Source: Skermanella sp. TT6 (GTDB lineage: Bacteria; Pseudomonadota; Alphaproteobacteria; Azospirillales; Azospirillaceae). From it: 64,000 nt of DNA. The notes under the pieces are model-generated. The model was not told the DNA's origin. It was given only the letters and a program-made list of their open reading frames with translations, and searched no databases. Position 1 is the first letter of the stretch. Every line of letters begins with the position of its first letter. The position numbers and the translations under genes are program-made. Shown here piece after piece: positions 59,572-64,000 of this stretch. Location of the stretch: NCBI RefSeq assembly GCF_016653635.2, contig NZ_CP067422.1:411997-475996 (forward strand). The letters are read 5' to 3'.

Positions 59572-61740
59572 ATGGCGTCGGGTAGCAACAACACCAGCGA
59601 TATTCTGGTCCGGATCGAGGCCACGACGGCCAAACTCCGCAGCGAACTCCAGCAGGCAGAGCGGTCGATCAACTCGGCGGCCTCCCGGATGGAGCGCGAC
59701 GCCGCGCGGGCCGACAGGGCGGTCAGTTCGATCGGCTCCGGTCTCCAGTCCGCCCTGGGGGCTGCCGGTATCGGTCTGTCGGTCGCCGAGATCGGCCGCA
59801 GCATGGTCAAGACCATCGCCGAGTTCGAGCGGCTCGACGCCCGCATCCGCGGCATGACGACCAGCCAGGGCCAGTTCGAAGAGGAGCAGCGGTTCCTCAG
59901 TGCGACGGCCCAGCGCCTGGGTGTCGATCTCGCGACTCTCACGTCAAGCTACGCCGGCCTGTTGCAGGCCCAGAAGAGCGGCAAGATCACCGGCGAGCAG
60001 GCCAGGGCCATCCTGGAAGGCATGGCGAACGCCAGTGCTGCCACCGGTGCATCGTCCGAACAGCTAAAGCTCGTCTTCTTCGGATTGAATCAGGTGCTGG
60101 GTTCAGCAACTGTAACGATGGAAGACGTAAGGCAGACAACCGATCCGGTACCAGGACTCTTCGAGAAAGTCGCCCAGGCGGGTGGCAAGACCACCGGTGA
60201 ACTCCGGAAAATGATCAGCGAGGGCAAGGTCTCCGCCGAGGTGTTCTCCAAGCTGCTGGTCCGCGCGTTAGAAGACTACGAAGGCGCCGCGGAGAAGGCC
60301 GCCGATGGCCTCAACGGCTCCTGGACGCGCGTCCAGAATAGCTGGACCGAGATGGTCCGGACGCTGGAAACCCCGATCAAGAACATGCTGGAGCCGATCC
60401 TGGACTCGGCCCGATCGGTGATGGACTTCTACCGGATCTACGGCGCCGAAGGCCACCTGCCGATGGAGCAGCGGAGTCCGGAGCGGCTGGAGTTCGGCAA
60501 GCGCAAGAACAAGCTGAACTGGGACCGGGCCAAGGAAGCCGGCGAGCCGACCGAGGAGTTCGAGAAGATCGATCGGCAGATCGATGCCCGCTTGGCTTTC
60601 CTGCGGGCCAAGCCGGTCGAGCCGGATAAGCCCACTGGCACCAAGCCGCCGATCGAGATCAAACCGACCGGCGAGAGCGAGGACGAGAAGAAGAAGCGCG
60701 AGCGCGAGGCGGCCCAGGCGGCCAAGCGGATCGAGGACACGATCGAGAACCTCCGGTTCGAGCGCGAGCAGTTGGGCCGAACTGCCGAGGAACAGGAGGT
60801 CTACAACGCGCTGAAGCGCGCGGGCGTCGAGGCCAACACCGAGGCGGGCAAGAAGATCGCCGAACTGGCGCGGGCCAAGTATGCCGAGGAGGAAGCCCTC
60901 AAGGCGACCAAGAAGGCGATCGAGGATGAGGCTGATCAGCGCGAGCGCGGCCAGGAGATCCTCAAAGCGACCATGACGCCGCTGGAGGCGTACATCGCCG
61001 CAGTGGCGGAATACAAGAAGTTGCTCGATGCCGGCGCGATAAGCCAGGGGACCTTCAACATGGCGGTCGCCGCGGCGGCTGCCGAGATGGACAACGCGAC
61101 CAAGAAGACCAAGACCGTCACGGCCGAGATGGAATACCTGGAGGACTTCGGTTCCCAGGCATTCGATCGGATCGGTGCCGGCATCACGGATGCGATGCTC
61201 CAGGGCGAGGACGCGATGCTCTCGCTGAAGTCGGTCGGCATGGCGGTGATCTCGGAACTGATGCAGGAGTTTCTGAAGCTCAGCCTGATCAACCCGATCA
61301 AGAACAGCCTGTTCGACCTCGCCCTGCCGGTCCTCGGCAGCGTCGGCAGCGCGGCGATCAACGGCTACACCCACGGCTGGTCCAACATGGGCGGCGCCGG
61401 TGGGACCTATGGCGGGTTCGAGAACGGCCCGCAATACCGGGCCGAGGGTGGTCCGGTGATCGCGAACCGCCCGTATATCGTCGGCGAGAAACAAGCCGAA
61501 CTCTTCGTGCCCCGCGTCAGCGGCACCATCATCCCGAAGGTTCCGAACCTGAGTGCGGCACCGGTGGCGGCGCCGGCCGGCGACACGATCCAGGTCCACC
61601 TCAATATCTCGACCGGCGTCCAAGCGACTGTCAGGGCTGAGTTGACCAACATGCTCCCGGCCATCACGCAATCGACCAAGGCAGCGGTCGCCAGCGCGCG
61701 TCAGCGCGGCGGGTCCTACAGCCGGGCCATGGGGAGATAA
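59572..61740 (+). CDS. Tail tape measure protein
   Basis: A 722-residue tape measure. N-terminal helices, then the tape-measure domain (FERLDARIRGMTTSQGQFEE through VTMEDVRQTTDPVPGLFEKV), a long charged coiled coil (about 340-520), a short hydrophobic C-terminal region and a C-terminal Gly-rich end (RAEGGPVIANRPYIVGEKQAEL). The family sets tail length at about 1.5 angstrom per residue, which would give a tail of roughly 0.1 micrometre. AGGGAAAGG precedes the ATG. It follows the chaperone by 12 bp. Confidence 0.92.
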   Translation: MASGSNNTSDILVRIEATTAKLRSELQQAERSINSAASRMERDAARADRAVSSIGSGLQSALGAAGIGLSVAEIGRSMVKTIAEFERLDARIRGMTTSQGQFEEEQRFLSATAQRLGVDLATLTSSYAGLLQAQKSGKITGEQARAILEGMANASAATGASSEQLKLVFFGLNQVLGSATVTMEDVRQTTDPVPGLFEKVAQAGGKTTGELRKMISEGKVSAEVFSKLLVRALEDYEGAAEKAADGLNGSWTRVQNSWTEMVRTLETPIKNMLEPILDSARSVMDFYRIYGAEGHLPMEQRSPERLEFGKRKNKLNWDRAKEAGEPTEEFEKIDRQIDARLAFLRAKPVEPDKPTGTKPPIEIKPTGESEDEKKKREREAAQAAKRIEDTIENLRFEREQLGRTAEEQEVYNALKRAGVEANTEAGKKIAELARAKYAEEEALKATKKAIEDEADQRERGQEILKATMTPLEAYIAAVAEYKKLLDAGAISQGTFNMAVAAAAAEMDNATKKTKTVTAEMEYLEDFGSQAFDRIGAGITDAMLQGEDAMLSLKSVGMAVISELMQEFLKLSLINPIKNSLFDLALPVLGSVGSAAINGYTHGWSNMGGAGGTYGGFENGPQYRAEGGPVIANRPYIVGEKQAELFVPRVSGTIIPKVPNLSAAPVAAPAGDTIQVHLNISTGVQATVRAELTNMLPAITQSTKAAVASARQRGGSYSRAMGR

Positions 61741-61746
61741 GAAGGA

Positions 61747-61771
61747 AAGGCCCTCTTTTGAAGGGGGCCTT
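61747..61771. terminator. Bidirectional terminator after the tape measure
   Basis: AAGGCCC (61747-61753) and GGGCCTT (61765-61771) form the stem. Read on the minus strand it is followed by TTCCTTCTT and ends moron 2; read on the plus strand it ends the tape-measure message less strongly. Confidence 0.65.
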
Positions 61772-61798
61772 CCCGCGCGTTGTTTTCAGGACTTCATC

Positions 61799-62260
61799 TT
61801 AATAGATCATTTGTAACAAGCCACCGGCAGCGATCAAAAGAAAGCTGATTGCATTGATGGAGTCCTTTTTCGTATTTGTCCAACCTTGGTTAGCATTTAG
61901 ACCCCTGCTTCGCCCTATGGCTCGCCTAGAAAAGATAAAATCTCCCACAAGCCATAGTCCAGCGCCTAAAGCCACAAGTAACGACGCTACTATGAGTACG
62001 ATCCCAGTTATTGATGTGGTTGACCAACCAACTATCAATATACCTACTATTCTACCTATCGCAACAAAAATGAACACTGTCATAATCACTGTATAGAGAA
62101 AAAACACTATTTCGAGAAATTTATTCCATGCTTGGGATAGCTTTCTTCGTAGTTCATCCGAAACACCGACGAGGCACCCGAAGAAAGCTCCCGCGACTTG
62201 TATACCAATACCAATTTTTGGGATGGGGATAGACCACAACCATTCAATGATACCGAACAA
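61799..62260 (-). CDS. AT-rich multi-pass membrane protein, moron candidate 2
   Basis: A 153-residue protein with about four hydrophobic spans (IGIQVAGAFFGCLVGV, VFFLYTVIMTVFIFVAIGRIV, ITGIVLIVASLLVALGAGLWLV, AISFLLIAAGGLLQMIY) and a charged loop SRRAIGRSRG. The likely start is TTG at 62260, preceded by AGGTTAGGAAA; the longer frame begins inside its promoter. It lies on the minus strand between tape measure and baseplate genes and is far more AT-rich than both. A good sigma-70 promoter precedes it, so it should be expressed in the lysogen. Unrelated in sequence to moron 1 as far as I can see. Confidence 0.65.
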   Translation of the reverse strand: MFGIIEWLWSIPIPKIGIGIQVAGAFFGCLVGVSDELRRKLSQAWNKFLEIVFFLYTVIMTVFIFVAIGRIVGILIVGWSTTSITGIVLIVASLLVALGAGLWLVGDFIFSRRAIGRSRGLNANQGWTNTKKDSINAISFLLIAAGGLLQMIY

Positions 62261-62309
62261 TTTCCTAACCTTTCTTTTCTTGTGCTGGATTTTTCTTGCA
62301 GAGACAATC

Positions 62310-62338
62310 GTTATAGAAGTCAGAGGTTGTACGGTCAA
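62310..62338 (-). promoter_or_regulatory. Sigma-70-type promoter of moron 2
   Basis: On the minus strand TTGACC (62338-62333), a spacer of exactly 17 bases, and TATAAC (62315-62310). The -10 lies 50 bases before the proposed TTG start. Confidence 0.75.
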
Positions 62339-62398
62339 TCTGCGGCACGGTGTACTGGTCGCTTTTCTCGCACCGAAACCAGATCGCGATCAGCCAGC

Positions 62399-62404
62399 TA
62401 AATA
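62399..62404 (+). promoter_or_regulatory. TAAATA motif five bases before the baseplate gene ATG
   Basis: GCTAAATATCCGC then ATG at 62410, without a Shine-Dalgarno. It lies just past moron 2, where plus-strand transcription must restart. Confidence 0.65.
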
Positions 62405-62409
62405 TCCGC

Positions 62410-63000
62410 ATGGCAACTTATCCCCTCACCATGCCGACCACTCCGGCGCCCAGCCAGTGCTCGTTCTCTCTGAAGCGCGCGGTAGCGGTTTCGGAGTCAC
62501 CATTTACTGGGCAGCAACAGGCGGTAGTTTACCCGTTCGAGTTGTGGACAGCAACTGTAACTCTCCCGCCGATGAAGCGAGCCCAGGCCGCCGAGTGGCA
62601 GAGCTTCTTTCTGCAATTGAAAGGCAGACGCGGCTCCTTTCTCATGTGGGACCCGGATGCCGTCACGCCCCGCGGTACCGCCCGCACAGTCAGCGTCCAG
62701 AGCGGAACCGTCCGGCAGAATACGATCCAGTTGAACAGCAACGGCACGCTGCTGAACGGCGACTACATCCAGATCTCCTCGGGCGGTGCGGCCCGCCTCC
62801 ATATGGTGGTCGGCGGCGGCTGGTCCGGCAACGGGACCTACACGATCGAGCCGGCCCTGAAGGCCAGCTACTCGGCCGGAACCCCCGTGACAGTCGTCCG
62901 CGCCTGCGGCCTGTGGCGGTTGGACTCGAACGACATCGGGTGGGATGCCGACCGCAGTTCGCTGTATTCGTTCAGTTTCTCCTGCACTGAGGCGTTCTAA
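62410..63000 (+). CDS. Baseplate/distal-tail-type protein
   Basis: A 196-residue protein. The pattern VYPFELWTATVTLPPMKRAQAAEWQSFFLQLKGRRGSFL (quoted in family sense only; residues 40-78) with a following DPDAVTPRG beta region is found in tail proteins placed right after tape measures in gene-transfer-agent-like siphoviruses. The start at 62410 is fixed by the TAAATA spacing; an ATG 20 codons upstream lies in the moron leader. It precedes the DUF2163-like gene by two bases. Confidence 0.65.
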   Translation: MATYPLTMPTTPAPSQCSFSLKRAVAVSESPFTGQQQAVVYPFELWTATVTLPPMKRAQAAEWQSFFLQLKGRRGSFLMWDPDAVTPRGTARTVSVQSGTVRQNTIQLNSNGTLLNGDYIQISSGGAARLHMVVGGGWSGNGTYTIEPALKASYSAGTPVTVVRACGLWRLDSNDIGWDADRSSLYSFSFSCTEAF

Positions 63001-63002
63001 CC

Positions 63003-63569
63003 ATGGCGCGGACCCTCACGGCGCCGATGGAAGCGGCGACTCTCGCCGATACGATCTGCGCGATCCTTCTGGTCGAAGCCATGTTCGATAGCGGAGCCGT
63101 CAGGCTCTGGAGCGGTTTCGGCGACCTGTCGTGGAACGGCCAGACCTGGATCGGCGCCGGCAACTTGTTGGGCCTCGGCACGGTCGAGGAGTCCTCGGAA
63201 CTGCGCGCCACCGGCCTCGACATTTCGCTCAGCGGTATCCCCTCGGACCTGTTGTCGTTGGCATTGAACGAGCCGTATCAGGATAGGCCGTGCAACGTCT
63301 ATCTCGGTGCCCTGGATGTCAACACCGGCGCCCTTTTGGCTGATCCCTACCTAATCTTTGGTGGTAGAATGGACGTGATGCAGATCGACGATAGCGGCGA
63401 GACCGCACGGATCACGATCAGCGTCGAGTCCAAGCTCATAGACTTGGAGAGGTCGAGGGAAAGACGTTATGAAGATGCGGATCAACGCATCGACTGGCCG
63501 TCAGACCGTTTCTTCAAGTTCGTTCCGTCCATCCAAGACGCTGAGATAGTCTGGGGTCGTACCGCCTGA
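63003..63569 (+). CDS. Tail protein, DUF2163-like
   Basis: A 188-residue protein with features of the DUF2163 / phage BR0599-like group: VRLWSGFGDLSWNGQTWIGAG near the N terminus, ISLSGIPSDLLSLAL and the YLGALDVNTGALL strand. These proteins form part of the tail tip in GTA-type tails. It lies between the baseplate gene and the NlpC/P60-like gene, matching the GTA order. Confidence 0.7.
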   Translation: MARTLTAPMEAATLADTICAILLVEAMFDSGAVRLWSGFGDLSWNGQTWIGAGNLLGLGTVEESSELRATGLDISLSGIPSDLLSLALNEPYQDRPCNVYLGALDVNTGALLADPYLIFGGRMDVMQIDDSGETARITISVESKLIDLERSRERRYEDADQRIDWPSDRFFKFVPSIQDAEIVWGRTA

Positions 63570-63573
63570 CGCC

Positions 63574-63579
63574 TAAATA
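63574..63579 (+). promoter_or_regulatory. TAAATA motif five bases before the NlpC/P60-like gene
   Basis: GCCTAAATAGGCTT then ATG at 63585, again with exactly five bases and no Shine-Dalgarno. It falls in the 15-bp gap after the DUF2163-like gene. Confidence 0.6.
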
Positions 63580-63584
63580 GGCTT

Positions 63585-63998
63585 ATGCGATACGAAGACT
63601 GGCCCCTCCGCCTCCAAACCCTCCTCGATCAGGTCCGTCACCAGGAATTTACTTGGGGGCGGCTGGATTGTTGTCAATTCGCCGGCCTTGTGGTCGAGGC
63701 CCTGATGGGCTCGAACCCGATCGGCCACCTCCAGGGTCGATACACCACCGCGATCGGCTCCCTGCGGGTGCTCCGCCGGGAGTTCGGCACCACCAGCATC
63801 TCCGACGCCATCACCCAGGTGATGGGCGAGCCCGTGCCGGTCCCGATGGCCGGGCGCGGCGACCTCGCCCTGGTGGATCTGGATGGCACCCAGTGCGTCG
63901 GGACCGTCGATCTCTCGGGCGAGCGTGTCGCCGCCATTGGCCTTTACGGCCTCGAATACGTCACCCTGTCTGCGGCGACGGCCGCCTGGAAGGTCTAA
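63585..63998 (+). CDS. NlpC/P60-like tail peptidase (DUF6950 type)
   Basis: A 137-residue protein with FTWGRLDCCQFAGLVVEALMG: C29 or C30 is the likely catalytic cysteine of an NlpC/P60-type peptidase, and AGRGDLALVDLDG is the second conserved strand. The expected histidine position is not obvious, so activity is uncertain. In GTA-like tails a cell-wall peptidase at this place helps DNA entry. Leaderless-type start after TAAATA. Its stop is the last codon before the window end; the phage continues to the right. Confidence 0.7.
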   Translation: MRYEDWPLRLQTLLDQVRHQEFTWGRLDCCQFAGLVVEALMGSNPIGHLQGRYTTAIGSLRVLRREFGTTSISDAITQVMGEPVPVPMAGRGDLALVDLDGTQCVGTVDLSGERVAAIGLYGLEYVTLSAATAAWKV

Positions 63999-64000
63999 CC

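Larger units (their letters stand above)
32296..64000. mobile_element. Prophage, left part (right end beyond the window)
   Basis: From the actP break to the window edge every recognisable gene is phage-like: replication genes, terminases, HK97-type head, siphovirus neck and tail, and two moron-like genes. No complete integrase is seen; the only recombinase-like sequence is an orphan C-terminal domain at 35186-35599. The 32,296-32,974 stretch contains no convincing gene, only an inverted repeat. The missing actP 3' half and probably the integrase should lie to the right. Confidence 0.88.

Noticed and set aside
62261-62338. TTG at 62338 as the start of moron 2
   Set aside because: That TTG is the -35 box of a sigma-70 promoter with a 17-base spacer; the TTG at 62260 has a ribosome site.

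Overview
The window is high-GC DNA (about 63-66% by eye) in two unlike halves. Positions 1 to about 32,295 look like chromosome of an alphaproteobacterium, probably Rhodospirillales/Azospirillaceae (Skermanella- or Azospirillum-like). That guess rests on the gene families and on the short palindromic intergenic repeats; it is an inference, since no rRNA or tRNA marker is present.

Host half. Positions 337-14,405 form an oxalate/formate catabolic cluster, all on the minus strand: a GntR/FadR-type regulator, oxalyl-CoA decarboxylase (oxc), formyl-CoA transferase (frc), an ADP-forming acyl-CoA synthetase, succinyl-CoA ligase-type sucC and sucD, a two-subunit NAD-linked formate dehydrogenase and an IclR regulator. 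Frc and Oxc turn oxalate into CO2 and formate while recycling CoA, the dehydrogenase takes NADH from formate, and the two NDP-forming ligases could charge the first CoA ester. Next come an Rpn-type nuclease, a KaiC-like ATPase with a response regulator, a PaiB-like protein, a divergent argO/argP-like pair sharing a large dyad, a four-gene operon led by a HipA-family kinase, a soluble chemotaxis receptor, a zinc alcohol dehydrogenase and an HlyD/RbbA/YhhJ-type ABC exporter. A decayed nucleotidyltransferase/HEPN locus and DUF485-actP follow. actP breaks off mid-gene at about 32,295.

Phage half. From about 32,296 to the end of the window (and beyond) lies a siphovirus-type prophage inserted in actP. 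Its early block (32.9-42.1 kb) holds a winged-helix protein, a HIRAN-domain protein, an orphan serine-recombinase C-terminal domain, a Dda-like helicase, a primase-like protein, an SF3-type helicase, an iteron cluster that looks like an origin, and a T4 gp32-like single-strand binding protein. The late block (42.2-64 kb) is HK97-like: HNH nuclease, small and large terminase, portal, prohead protease, capsid, head decoration-type paralogues, a giant repeat protein, connector and neck proteins, tail tube, a tail-assembly chaperone with a -1 frameshift site, tape measure and baseplate genes. Two AT-rich membrane-protein genes on the opposite strand (44.2-44.9 and 61.8-62.3 kb) look like morons.

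The most striking signal is a TAAATA motif, resembling the T4 late promoter, that I count twelve times on the plus strand of the late block and not at all in the host half or early phage block. In four places it sits exactly five bases before an ATG with no Shine-Dalgarno. Three of these are directly downstream of a terminator or an opposite-strand moron, so the motif probably restarts late transcription there and may give leaderless mRNAs.
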